Source of the DNA: Lasioglossum baleicum | Taxonomy: Eukaryota > Arthropoda > Insecta > Hymenoptera > Halictidae | Assembly (NCBI RefSeq): GCF_051020765.1 | Contig: NC_134933.1 | Location: 17,023,461-17,087,460 of the forward strand | Direction of reading: 5' to 3' | Length of the DNA: 64,000 nucleotides | Translations under genes and position numbers: made by a program | Notes under the pieces: model-generated | Told to the model about the DNA's origin: nothing | The model's input: the letters and a program-made list of their open reading frames with translations, nothing else | Database searches by the model: none | Shown here: piece by piece, positions 12,547 to 24,500 of the stretch | Numbering within the stretch: position 1 is the first letter of the stretch | How the letters are laid out: every line of letters begins with the position of its first letter

Positions 12547-13500
12547 ACGGCGGTGGCGGACGGCGGCGCCCGTGCGCTATCGATCGGCGTCGATGCGTGC
12601 GGTCACGACGGATGAATTTCGTATGTTCCCAGCAAATGGTAAACAGCGAGCGACGGAGCTTAACTCCACCGCAAAGTTTCCACGTGTAGCACCTCTGTCG
12701 GAGGCCTGGCAGGCAGTCCTCTTGCCCGCCCTTCCGGTGGACACCGGTCTGGACATCGCTCTGGACATAGCTGGACGCCGCACGCACCCTTTCTCTCTCC
12801 GCATCGCGGCACGGCTCTTTGTCCGAGCGGCTTCCTCTCCTCTTCTTCCTTCCTTCCTCCGCGGATCCGCGCCTCCCCGGTCCTCCCTCGGTGCATACCA
12901 GACCGCATCGCACCGCGCTGCACGGTGGTGCATCGCGGTGGCTGTTGTGGCGGTTGCGTACGTGTGTAAATCCTACGTTAGAGGGTGTGGCACTTTGCCG
13001 TCCCGCGTGAATATGCATGTATGCGAGCGTGCGACGCCAGTCGACGGTACACACGTACGTGTGCGTCACCCTTCGTGTTCGATGTCTCCTCTGTGCCGCC
13101 ACTGTGCGTTGTGTACCGCCGCGCGGCGACCACTGGGAAATTCGTCGATGTAACCTAGCATCCCTGTCCCGCTCTGTCTATCGCGCTCTCCTCTCTTCTC
13201 TCCTCTCCGTGTCTCTCCGAGCCTCGACATGGCTCTCCGACATCCCGATGCACTCCCGTTGGGGACCTTTTTAAATTGCCGAGATCGATGGGGCGTCGTC
13301 GATCGATGCGTGCCCGCTCTCTACCCTCCTGCTACGACCATGGCCCACGGTTCGCAGAGGAATGGGAATCGCGCGACAATAATCAGCAGAGTTTTCGGCT
13401 CGCCCGCCAGTGGGGTGAAAACCATGGCCTATCAGAAGTCGATTCCGCCACTCTACCGTTGTGGATGCTGCAGGAGGGTCATCTGGCTAAGAATGAGCGT

Positions 13501-13790
13501 ATAACTCTTGACTGATGTCGGAATCAGTTTACTGCTTGGTGACGGACCTAAAGTAGTACATAGTCGTAACCTACTCGGCGAATAGCAAGGATTGTGTGCA
13601 TATGTGTGGCGAGAATGAGAACCGAAAGTAACGAGTGATAGGGAAAATTTTGTTGAACGAAATATAGAAATGAGTGTGCACGAGGGAGTGTTTTGTTTGG
13701 AAAATTTGTCATTTGTGTTACTCGTAATTGTGTTTCCTCTATATATATGATTCGTTTATAAACATTGACGACTCCATCCACCGCTCGAAC
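13501..13790. other. AT-rich island, no recognisable element
   Basis: Base composition shifts to AT relative to both sides and CpG thins out, as in the transposon-bearing islands elsewhere in the window. I could not find inverted ends, a target duplication or a second copy. Confidence 0.45.
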
Positions 13791-14444
13791 AACAATGCGC
13801 GTGACTCAACTGTATCGGTGTATGTGCCCGGCTCGCATTCCTTCCGAGTCTCTTCCCGTGATACGCAGGGAATGCGCGTTCCCGCGAACTTTCGCGCGTG
13901 TTTGAAAAAGGCCTCGACAGCCGAGCACACGATCGCGTCGCAACATCCGTGTCGAGATGAAATGCAGTGATAAAAAAAAAAATAGAAATGTGTATATTTG
14001 CTTTCGCGTTTTGCGTCGGGTCGCGGTAAAGGGCCGGGCAATTCGCGTTTCACGCGCGCGTAACGGTCGAGCGGCATTCACGCGCGCGAGAGGGGGACAG
14101 AGTTTGATCGGTCGTCGATCGTCCTCAGTTGGTCAGTTCCCTTTGATTATTTTGACTCGGGTATACGCGCGGCAATTGATTTACCGGCGGATTGCTCGTA
14201 AAAACGCGGCCGTTCCGCGCGGAGATTAATTGAGTTTAAAATATTCCGCCTCGATTGCTTTATCGACAAATTCGAGAAACATCGTGCCCGCGCGCGCGAC
14301 TATTTCAAACCGGACTCTCTTTTTCATGCTGTCCGCCCTTTGAAGTCCACTCGATAATTTCCTCCGTCGCGCTGCAGTTTGTCGGTCGAAGTCTCTGTTG
14401 TGGTTTCCATCGATATTTTCGAGCGTTCGAATACCCACACACCA

Positions 14445-14460
14445 ACACACACACACACAC
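14445..14460. repeat. (AC)8 microsatellite
   Basis: A perfect AC run extended leftwards by imperfect CACACACC sequence. Confidence 0.9.
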
Positions 14461-16000
14461 ATCTGCATATATGGAGCGCGCACAACATGGTCCTCCGCAT
14501 ATAACCTCGACCGAGATCGACGCGAGAGCGCATTCGGTGCCGGAAGGAAGATCGTCGGGCGCCGAGCTACGAGAGCCAAGCGCCGTGTTCTAAATTCGAG
14601 TCGTTCGCTCGTACCGTATTATCCGAGCATATTATCGTTGGATCCGGTGGATCCGCGGCTCCGGATCGATCTCGTCATCGTCGTTACGGTTTCGACGATA
14701 ACGACCGATAAAACCGGTTAGTCTGCGAACGAGCAAACGACGCGAGCCTGGGCAACAACCCAGCAACGCGACGAGCCGCTTTAATTATTTCTCGCGCTGC
14801 TATGGCGTAGATTTCCTGCGAGAAAGAACGCTGAGGTTAACGAAGTAATTTCCTCTCGCGACGTCGCTCCACTCCGCTCCCACGCCGCACCGGACTGTAA
14901 TTGTCACAAAAGAGCCCGGCGAGAATGTTACTTTCGTTCGCGGATCGTTCCGTCGCTCGTTCGCGAGCAAACGACGCGACGTTCGCGTTAATACGTTATT
15001 TCCGGGTACGGCTCACTGGGCCACCGGGTTTCAGCGTCGACTTTAAAGTAGCTGCTCCCGATACCCTCTGCACCGTCGGTTCTCGCTCCTGTTTAAAACG
15101 TCGCGAATCTCTGTCCCGTAACGAGCCTTATCGGACAGAGTTTGTGGAACGGTGTCGCTCTCCCGCTCGCAAAGATTCTCGTCCGGTCCGGCCCGGCCGG
15201 CTGCTCTCGAGCGGATCGCGTCCATCCGCAGGAAGAACATTTATATTCGCTGGCAGCGGGTATTACGTAAACGTGGCCCGCATATCGCTAATGTTCATCG
15301 CCGGTGGTTACGGCGGATAAATAATTAATGCGTCCGAATCGTGTCCGTAATACTGAAAAGAGAGCGATGCTCGGTACTCGCAGTTGCTCTGGCTCGCTCG
15401 CTCGCTTCGTACGTCATTACAACGACCACCTTCCGAACAGCGAGCGTGCCAGCTACGGATCGACATTTCGGATGCGCGATCCAGAAAATAGGTTAATTGC
15501 TGTCATTTCGTTGTAATTAATGTTAACCTTCGCCCGGCGAAGCAGCGACTTCGATGGTCGGGCCGGTTTTGAACGTTAACGACCACGAAATCGGAGTAAT
15601 TAATGCGGCTCTTTCGTCGATGAAATAATGGAATCTTGTCGTGGACGGTCGACCATCGACACGACGGCGAACCTCGCGGAGAGGGGTCAGTTTTCGCTGA
15701 TGCCCAAGGAAATAAGTTTCGCTTGAATAGCGTTTAACGCGACCCGCGTAAATTCCCGGGAAGGAAAGCCGTCCCAGGAGCATCGTCTCGTCCCAGCCGT
15801 GCTCCCGCTATTATTAATTTCGTAATTAATATTTACTAGGCCCGGTGCGCGCTCAAGCTCATTAGCATTCGTCGCCACTTGCGCGCCGCAGCGTCGGTAG
15901 CATTTTAATTCGAATCTTTCTTGAAACCAAAAAAGGATACCGCTCCCGAGCTTTCCGGCGACCGAACCTCGCTCTACCGCTCGCTCTCTCTCTTCCTCAT

Positions 16001-16018
16001 TCTCTCTCTCTCTCTCTC
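16001..16018. repeat. (TC)9 microsatellite
   Basis: A perfect TC run within pyrimidine-rich sequence. Confidence 0.9.
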
Positions 16019-17426
16019 GGTCGCCCTTTTCTTTCGCTCGCGGGTTCGACGCCGCTCAAACCGCCCCCGTCGACGTTATAATTTCATCGCGCGTACTCGC
16101 GGAACGGACGTGAAAAAAGAGAAGAGAGAAAGGAGGAATAGCCAGCAGGCTGCCGCCATTGCCGTTCCGCCGCTGCCATGCCGTTGCCGCGCCACGTCAC
16201 GCCGTTGCGGAGAACGTCGATCGTACGTGCCCTGACGAAAAATCTGCGGGTCGGTCTTTTCGAAAGCGAAATGGGGGATAATTTGATAAGTCGATAAACG
16301 TGTTAGCGGTGCACGAGCTGGTGCACGGACGCGCTTGTTAATGGCCTCAACGCCGCGCCGCGCCGCTCAAAGAGACACTCCCGCCTCGTTCCGGCCGTTG
16401 TTTTGTTTTGCAATTTCAGGATGTCGGTGTTTCGCCAGGACCCGACGCAACGCGACACGACCAGGTGCATTTCGCGAGGCTTAAACGCTCTCAACGGGTC
16501 TTCATCCGAGTTCCTTCGCGTCGCGAAACTCGGTTCACCGCGGTCTGCGGATCCGCATAAATTCTGATAAGGTTATAACGACTCCAGCCGCTTAACGCCA
16601 CCGCCTTTTGTCCCGGCAATTTTCGCGGGCGTTCTTCCTCCCTCGACCTCGCCTTTCGCGTTCCTGACCTCGATGTTACTTTGACGCCGCTCGAGCCGTG
16701 GCCGAGTAAATGGATGTTGGCTGGAGAGTAACGCCTCTGTCTAAAACGGAACACTCGACGGTTTCTTTACGGGTACGGGGAGCTTTTTCCCCGTTCTCGA
16801 GCGTTTTTAAGTAGCCACCTCCGGGAGAAGAAGCGGAAAGGATAAGGAGGACGTCGAGTGTATTAGCCGTGGCTTCTCCGGCAGATGGAAGTCGTTTTCT
16901 CTCTCGGTCGTTTCCCCTCGAAATCTCTGTCCCCGCGAGAAAATATCGAGAATCGAGCTTGGGTCCGCTCCGAGTCTCGCTCGCCTCGAAATCGATGCGC
17001 CACGACAGCTCGAACGTGTTAAGCTGGGATTTCGTAAACGCTTCGTGCGTTCTGCGATCCTCGTGCCACTCCATTCGTTAAACTCGATGAAAAGTGGTGG
17101 TATGCGACCGCGTCTATAAATTGCGACGAGTCGCAAGTACAAATCGCAAAACACAAAGTTTGCGGTGACGCGTTTAGGAAATCCCAGCTTTACACGGTCC
17201 ACGTTCTCGTTCGAGACGTATCGAAGAGAATCGAGCGAGGCTGGTCAAACCTCGCCGGTTGATTCTATAAACGGCTGACACACATTCGAGCGCACGATTA
17301 CCCTCGTCAATTGACGGCAATTGTCCGTGACAGTGAGCTAAGAGAGCGAGGGAAGACGCAACCGGGGGAAACGAGGAGCGAGAAGCGCTGACGAAGGCGG
17401 GAGACTGGCGACGGGGGACACGGGGA

Positions 17427-17460
17427 CGGAATGGAATGGGGTGGAATGGGATGGGAGGGA
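17427..17460. repeat. (GGAAT)n-like G-rich tandem repeat
   Basis: GGAAT/GGGAT/GGGGT pentamers run in tandem with substitutions. A second GGAAT patch lies at 22489-22510. Confidence 0.75.
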
Positions 17461-20460
17461 AATTTCATTGCGTCGAATCGCATTGAAACGCGTTGAAAGT
17501 TTTCCCGCTTTATTTCCTCGTTGCTAAACTGCTCACGTAGAATGAATGGATAAGGAAGAGTTGGAAGACGCGCGCGTTGCTACGCTCGACGAGTTCCGCA
17601 GAATTCCGCACGGATTCTTCGTCCCGGACGCCTCTCTCGTTGTCTCGATTCTCTGGATGCGCCGAGGCACGCGCACGCCGGAAGTTTAATGATCGGACGA
17701 TACTCGAAAAGTTTCGCGCTTTTTATCCCGCTACACTCTTGGCTCCGGCCTCCAGCTTCCGATCACGCTTTGGCTGTTCGACTCCCCGGATCTTTCGGGC
17801 CCCGAGTCGACTCGTCTCTGCGCGGAACCAGCCTTGTTACATAACCGTAACTAGGTTCGAAGCCGCGGCACAAGCCTGGAATACGGCCTCCGACTCCGCC
17901 TGAAGAACGTGCTCGCGCTTCGACCGAGATTCTTCGACGGAAAGTTCCCGTGGTCGACCGCGAGCAAGAAAAACGGCGTGTTTGATCGATACACGGTCGC
18001 GCGCTACTCGAACTTATAGTCATTTCGGTTAACGACCACCGAGCTCTTCCCGGTGTCGGGTTTTCACGAACGTGAGCGGAACCGGTGCGAAACCAGATAA
18101 AGCTAGCCGTTCTTTGGTCTCGACGAAGCGGTTTGGACGATGGCCGAATCGTTCTTTTATGCAGATCGCGGCTGCGTCTTCGTTTCCGGCGGGCTGAGGC
18201 GTTCGAGAGGAGTGTCGCGATGCGTTTATTTGAGTTCGAGACCGAGCTCTAGCCCGTCGACCGTTGCCACGATATTGGTCAATTATACGGTGCCCGGCGA
18301 AATCGGTTTTCGAGGCCATAACGTCCGTCGGTTTCCGGCCGAATATTGAAACGCGACGAACTATCTCGTAGAAAGGTCGCGAACGCTTGGCCTCGTCTCG
18401 CCCTCGCCTCGCTTCGCTTCGATATGTAGGTATAATCGAAAATGAAACAGATATTATAGCGGTACTCTCCGGCACAGCGGCGCTCGGACTGTCCACTGTA
18501 TTTGCTCCGGCGAGCGAACGTCGTTAGCAATTAATTTAGCGAACAAATTGGTTGTGCCGAATGCATGATTAAACTCCGTCTGGTAAATTGACCCACCGGT
18601 AAGAAAATTCCGATCGAGAGACTCGGGCGCGCGTGCTGGTCTCTCGCTCGGGGTATCGTTGTTCCACGGAATTCTCCTCTATTTACAGAATCGCGATTAA
18701 ATCGATCTCGAAATTTCAATAGCCGATCTAGTCGAGGCCGATCCGCGCTCGCCCGGCCGCGTTTTGTCCACGGATAGAATTTATAAACGAATCCGCGGCC
18801 GATATTTCGGATTTTTCTCCGAGGATTATTTCCCCGGCAAACCCCCCGGCCGGCGGTGTACAATTACAGAGACTAGGGTGCTTTGACCCTTCGACGATTA
18901 CAGGGAGGAACAGAATCCTGGCAACTCGATACTGCTTTGCCACCGCGACCGCGTTGACGCACGCGTCTGCTCCCGCATCGAGCGGAATCGACAGGGACCT
19001 CGATTTCGGTCCCCAAATCCGCGTCCGCGAGCAAAACGCAAGAATCTCTCCCCGTTGAAACGACAACGAGGAAATCCACTCGGTCCCCCTCGTTTTATTT
19101 CCCCCGTTGCGCGACGACTCCACTCGATGGAACACCCCGGGAGCCAGCTCGTCGCCCGTTTCTCCCTCTGAAAACGGATGATTGCCCCCGCTTCCCCGAT
19201 TCCTCTTCACCCGAACGTATCTCGTAATCATCGCTACGCGATTAATAAAGATGCCGCGATAACGTTTATCGCGTCTAGCTGTCCTTGCGCGGTTGATACG
19301 CGTTCGCGCTCGACTCCGGAGCAACCGGAGGAAGTTGGTGCAGGCGCCCGATTCGCCACCGCTCTGTCGCCGCCGCTCGGTTCGTAATTACACAGGTGAG
19401 AGTCTCCGATAAAGGCGCGGTCGTGACACGGCACGAGGCGAAGCGGGGGAGAGACGTAACGTGCACAACGTACGCACTCGTAGTAATTAATCTGTCGCCC
19501 AGATTATCTGTTGTCGGATAATAATAAGCGGTCGACGAGGCTAGGCTGCTGCGCCGCCCACGGCGAGGATAATTAAACCCGCGATAAGACGCTCCGACTT
19601 GGTTCGAAATAATTACGCTCTCGGTGTTTTCGGTCGACAAATTAAAAGGAAGGATTCGCGCTCGGCGTTGCCGTGCTCGCGCTCGCTGCTCTCTCGTTCT
19701 CGTTAACTCTCGAGAGGTTGCTCCCGCGCCGCGATTCGCAAGCCGAGGAGGACTCCCTTTGCGAGCCGAGAGTTCTCCTCTCCCCTTTAGCCTTTTAACG
19801 GCGACACGGGACGCGGAACGTTGGACGTTCGCGCCGCGTACGGGTTATCGCGCTCGCGTTGTTTTTCCAGGGATTCGTCTCGCGAGCAGGAAACCACCGA
19901 TCGTCGACGCTATCCAGAACGAGAAGCACGGGACCGTCGATAAGATAACGGTCGCTCCGGCGAGCTCTCTTTCTCTCTCTTCTCGCAGTTAATTCGAGCA
20001 GGAACGAATCGAGGGAGCGGCTCGATCGCGAGCCGTTGAATCGTGGCCGAGCGATAAAGTAGAATACGAGCGTTGCGGGGAGAAGCTCGCGGGTGTCGTT
20101 ACGAGGTCGGGAATTAAAAGCGCGCGGCTTCGTTTCGGCCGCTCACGCTCGTTAGCTCCGGGGAATCGTCGAAAGGCTCGTTTCACGGCGGCGAGGTCGA
20201 AAATGCCACGAGGAACGAGCAACGAGGAAGAAGGGGAGTATGCTTGGTGCTCCCGGTCCGTAGCGAGAACGACCTCCTCTGTTAACTGCGCGCGATTACG
20301 TTACGGCTCTCGAATAAAGATGCGGCCGTAGCCGCGCCGCGCTGCAACGTGACTTCTGGACGGCTTCTGGGCGGCTTCCGGGGCCCACGGACCGCATCTT
20401 GCATCTCGGACGCACATCCGAGTCGCAGTCCGAAGGAGTTACCGGATAGCGTGGCCAAGA

Positions 20461-20496
20461 CGCGGATCGAGAGAGTCGGATAGATACGGAAAGAAC

Positions 20497-20533
<37 letters not shown>

Positions 20534-21110
20534 GTGGACTAAGGGAAAGATAGATAGATAGAGAGAGATGGAAACCGAGGGAGACCGACTCGAGGGAGAG
20601 GCGGAGTGGCAAGCCGAAGGGAGAGAGGACGGAGGTCTCATTAGGAGCTCTAACGACCCGGGTGCAGTACTCCCATCCCTATCGTGCTGAATCACCTCCC
20701 CCTTTTCTAGCGCACATTCTCATCCTCCGACACACGAACGCCGACTTGGCGCACACAACGACTCTTGCTGGGGTTCCTCGTGTTCGCCCCTCTGCCCTTT
20801 CCCGCTACCCTCCCACCCTTTGTCCGTTGGCTCGCGCAACCCCAATCTGAAAGTCAAATTTCCTCGTGGCAACGGTAGATGTCGTACCATCTCTCTTTCT
20901 CTCTCTCTCTCCCCCCCTTTCTTTCTCCCTTTGGCCTTTCTCGCTGTCGTCCGCGTTGACCTCGCTCACTCTGTTTATTGGTCCATCTCTATCCAGCTCT
21001 CTCCACCCTCGTTCGTGTCCCGCGTCGCGGGATACCTTCGGTTCGTCTCTGCTCGCAGCGGCGGCGCACCCTCTGGCCAACCCCCGACCATCCAGCTCCG
21101 GCAATAAAAC
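20461..21110. other. Purine-rich block followed by pyrimidine-rich block
   Basis: From about 20461 to 20640 the plus strand is dominated by G and A, with a (GA)16 core. From about 20690 to 21110 it is dominated by C and T, with CTCTCT and CCCCCCC runs. The polarity switch is sharp. Such asymmetry can arise from decayed microsatellites or accompany promoters, and the sequence does not decide between them. Confidence 0.55.
20501..20532. repeat. (GA)16 microsatellite
   Basis: A perfect GA run at the centre of the purine-rich block. Confidence 0.95.
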
Positions 21111-22488
21111 TGATAACATCATCGGGAATGTAATTACGCGCGAGAGGACGATGCCACCGCGGCTAGGGATGCTGGATCGAATTAAGAAGATACCACCGTC
21201 ACCCGACGTCTGGTCACTCTCTTTCGCTTTTCACACCCGACCCCGACCCCGACCCCTGACACAGACACGGACACCGAGAACTCGAGAGCACGGCTCCACA
21301 CCTCGCCGTCGAGTCCCTCTCCCTTCCATTTCATTCCGCCGGTGGATTGCTGCGCGTAAACCGCACTTCCTCCACCGGTGGTAGGTTACTCGACTCGGGT
21401 TACTCCATTCTCTTGATCCCGTACGCCGTACGGTGTACGACTCCTGTGCTGGAGTTCGCTTCGCATACGCTGTACCGGCTCGGATTTTTACCACCGCGGA
21501 TGAAAACGTGCGCGCGTTTATCCTCCACGTTTCGCTTCTTGTCTTCTCCTCGAAACGAAACCATCCCATTCGAGGCTCCGCGTGGTTGTCCTTTTGGTCG
21601 TTCGAACGTGTAGCCCGGTTCCGTACACCGAGAAATGGGTCGGACTCCGGTCGTCGTTTCTTATCTTGGTCAATGGCCGGAAGTACATCCGGAGCATGCT
21701 TCGAAAAAGTGGAATTCCCGGGTCTCGTCTGGCCCACGATAAAACCGATAACATCGATTGGAAACGCGATTACGGCCGAGTCGGTTGATGGCGGTTCGTG
21801 GATCGAATCGGGGAGATAACGGATGTCGTGGAGAACCGCGCGACATCGGTCCCGCGTCGAGGCCAAACCTGCGACGCGGCTCGAATTAAGCCGTCGCGTC
21901 GTCTCGTCTGCCGTAAAAACTGTCCCTCAGGTTCTTGCTGGCTCGACGCCTCGTCTCGCCTTGTCAATTCTCGCCACCCTCGTCGCTCTCGCCAACCGGC
22001 AAGCCGGAAACAAAGGGAGACGTCCAACGAAACTCGAGAAATATTTCGTATTCCGCCCGTCTGCGAGGCAACGAAACCGCGGACCGAACCGCCGCGGGAA
22101 TACGATTACACTGGCGAGGCGAAGATTCACCTTGGTTCCGGAATCGAGAAATGATTTCGAATAATGCCGCGAACATATTTTGCTGGCAGAGCGAACACCG
22201 GGCAAGGCGTTTCCGGTATCGTGGAGACTCTGGAACTTGTTCGTCCGGAACGGAACGACCATTTGCATTTCCGTTGTTAAGCGTCGAGGCAGAGGACAGG
22301 ACCCCGACCGGAGAACCGACGAAGGATCGGCTCTTGGAGATTTCACGAGGAAATTTCGAGAGCCGCGCGAGATTCCTCGTCGATCGGGGTGCACCGACCG
22401 GCGGCGGCGGTGGTGGTGGCTGAAGCGTTTACAGGTTCGATGGTCGAAGTCGCGAACGGATTCGAGGATGCGCCGGAGGGGCGTGAGA

Positions 22489-22510
22489 ATGGAACGGAAT
22501 GGAATGGAAT
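22489..22510. repeat. (GGAAT)4 short tandem repeat
   Basis: Four GGAAT-type pentamers, with one GGAAC variant. Confidence 0.85.
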
Positions 22511-22855
22511 CGCCGAACACAGCCGCTCTAAAGAGCTCCGGCTCGATGCTCCGTGGAGCTGCATCGATCTTTCTGCTCGGTTTTTATTTGGTCGATACCT
22601 TGAGACCGAGATCGTCCCGGTGTTCCTACGGTGACTTGGATTTTCCATGGAACCAACGTCGCCCCCGAAGGTCCTTGGAAACCACGAGGCTGGAAAGCGC
22701 GATGACGCGACTGGATCGCAGACGCAGACGGCGGGATTTCGAGAAAACCTGCCGGGAGTCATTTTTCTTCCACCGATCTCCTGTCACGGTGTGAGGGTTG
22801 AGAATCGGATGGGAATCCTCGAGTAGATGCCGGAGAGATGACGATGGAACAACGG

Positions 22856-22858
<3 letters not shown>

Positions 22859-22934
<76 letters not shown>
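22859..22934. repeat. (GA)38 microsatellite
   Basis: A perfect GA dinucleotide array of 76 bp followed by GGAGGAGGAG. It is the second longest GA array in the window and is likely length-polymorphic. Confidence 0.97.
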
Positions 22935-22938
<4 letters not shown>

Positions 22939-24084
22939 GAGGAGCCGTTGTAATTAGAGAAATTAAGCGCGGAAACAGATAGACGTCGACGGGAAACGAC
23001 ACAACTCGATATTTTATCGGATTTTCGTTGAACAAGCGTCGCGCAACCTCTTACGGTCGGTCTGTTTGCGATATAATTGCGATATAATTTTCGCTTAGCG
23101 GCCTGTTAACGCTCGGCCGACGTTCTCCGCCTTTTCGACGTCGCTCGTCCGCCGTCTTTGCTCTCGGAGATCCCGCGAGCTCGCTGGCGTTCGCCCGTTC
23201 GAATGCACGCCAGATTTAATCGACCGAGCAAAGGGTACCAATTAGCGCGGCAATTATCGCGCAATAATATTCCACTGGCAGAGGCCGCTTAACGCATCAA
23301 TAATATTCATGGTATGTAAGTAGCAGCGGCAGCGGAACGTTTGCACTCGCAGATACGCAAGCTCCAAGGCGAGCGCAACTTCCTCGGTTCCGTTTCGGAG
23401 CCAGCCTGTCCCCAATCGATACGAACGCGTTTCCCGTAACGCTACGATATTCCGCGCATACATATATTCCCAGCCTCGTAACCCTCGATCCAGCCCCCCT
23501 CGCTGGGGTCTCCCTTTGTACCCCATTGGATCGCCCCCGACTCTTCTCCCGTTCTCCGACCGCAACGAGTCACTTAGACGGTAATTGTTGCTCGCAGCTA
23601 AGATCTTCGTTCTCCGCGGAACACCTCCGGCCAGGCCGGTTATGCGGGTAATTTCGCTAATTCGTTGCAATTGCCGCGATTCGCGACGAAGAGAACGTGG
23701 GAGTCGGGGGGACCGAAGCGAGAACGGGGCGCCGCGCGCCGCGCCGGAACGAAACACCGCTCGCGGAAAACATCTCGTTTCCTGGCAAGATTACGCGCGG
23801 CTCGGTCTACCGTGGAACCCGAGAACTTACGGAAGAGCAAAAGGGTCGCGGTCCACCGACCAACCAACGACTCTTGCCGAAGCCCGCAGTTTTCTCCGGT
23901 CCACGGGACCTTTTCCCTCGGAGGAACGTCCGCGATAATCGACCGTGCTAAACGAGGGATTTCTTACGCGATCGGTCGCACTTTTAAATTCCACCAGATT
24001 CTGCAGAATGTCGGAACATTTTAGCGGCAGCTTGTCCGCACAAGAGTATTTCAAGCTGCCAACCCTTTTAAAAACAAAGACCAA

Positions 24085-24219
24085 ATGTCTGAGAGTCTGG
24101 AAGAAGAGCCTTTTTATTGCGAAGATGAGAAAAATGCTTTTACGCACCACCCCTGGCTATTCCAGAGAGTGTGGGACTCTTGGTCTGAGCTAATACCCAC
24201 TAAAAACTCACCTTCATAG
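24085..24219 (+). other. Short acidic open frame in an AT-rich island (uncertain)
   Basis: An ATG at 24085 opens a 44-codon frame closed by TAG at 24217-24219. The same frame is open back to a TAG at 24022-24024. The predicted peptide starts with an acidic SESLEEEP stretch and continues with aromatic-rich HHPWLF and RVWDSW segments, so its composition differs from the Arg/Ser-rich chance frames around it. It lies at the left edge of an AT-rich island, so it may be a piece of a decayed mobile-element protein or a short exon. I do not recognise a family, and 44 codons is within chance. Confidence 0.2.
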
Positions 24220-24500
24220 AGACTCTTAACCCATTCAAGTCCAAACCCGGAGATATCGGATACAGGGACCTACTATGCGCAATACTCCTGTACACCGAGT
24301 TGATGCATCACTCCAGGTCTCAACTGACGCACTGGACATATTCTATTCCGAATGGAAGAAGAGCCTATATGTATCAAGTTTTTAGGAATTTCTTCTGTTT
24401 TAACATTTAATGAAACAAACCGTACAAAAAGTCTTTTTCAGTCCTTTTTCAATAAAAGAAGGGCCTATGTCATTTTCAGCTGAAGCGCACGTTTCGGCCA
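24220..24500. other. AT-rich island, possible mobile-element remnant
   Basis: CpG is sparse here. The motif GAAGAAGAGCCT or a close variant occurs at 24099, 24354 and, as AAAAGAAGGGCCTATGT, at 24454. A TTAACCC at 24227 resembles TTAA-type transposon ends, but no partner end was found. Confidence 0.4.

Larger units (their letters stand above)
10737..13500. other. CpG-rich non-coding DNA
   Basis: At 10880-11060 an AT-rich pocket has several TAATTA/TTAATA homeodomain-type cores inside otherwise GC-rich DNA, which could be regulatory but is not testable here. From about 12510 to 12570 the plus strand is G-rich (GGCGGC and GGTAGT runs). From 12770 to 12900 it becomes C-rich. Overlapping open frames on both strands (up to about 277 codons) look compositional. 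Confidence 0.5.
13791..20460. other. CpG-rich non-coding DNA
   Basis: No supported gene. TAATTA-type motifs cluster at 15490-15530 and 15808-15835. The first group is bounded by GGTTAA and TTAACC, a loose inverted arrangement. The remaining 6.7 kb shows only simple repeats, listed separately, and chance frames. Confidence 0.5.
21111..24024. other. CpG-rich non-coding DNA
   Basis: Overlapping frames on both strands up to about 211 codons are present, none with a recognisable domain. A long GA array lies at 22859-22934. Confidence 0.5.

Noticed and set aside
13593..13640. Possible third copy of repeat family A (GCATATGTGT then GGCGAG)
   Set aside because: Only two short words match, with a 19-bp gap between them, and the similarity does not extend to the rest of the family.
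17840..17870. tRNA B-box-like word AGGTTCGAAGCC
   Set aside because: No A-box at the right distance and no cloverleaf stems could be drawn. Similar GGTTCGAA words are common in this CpG-rich DNA.
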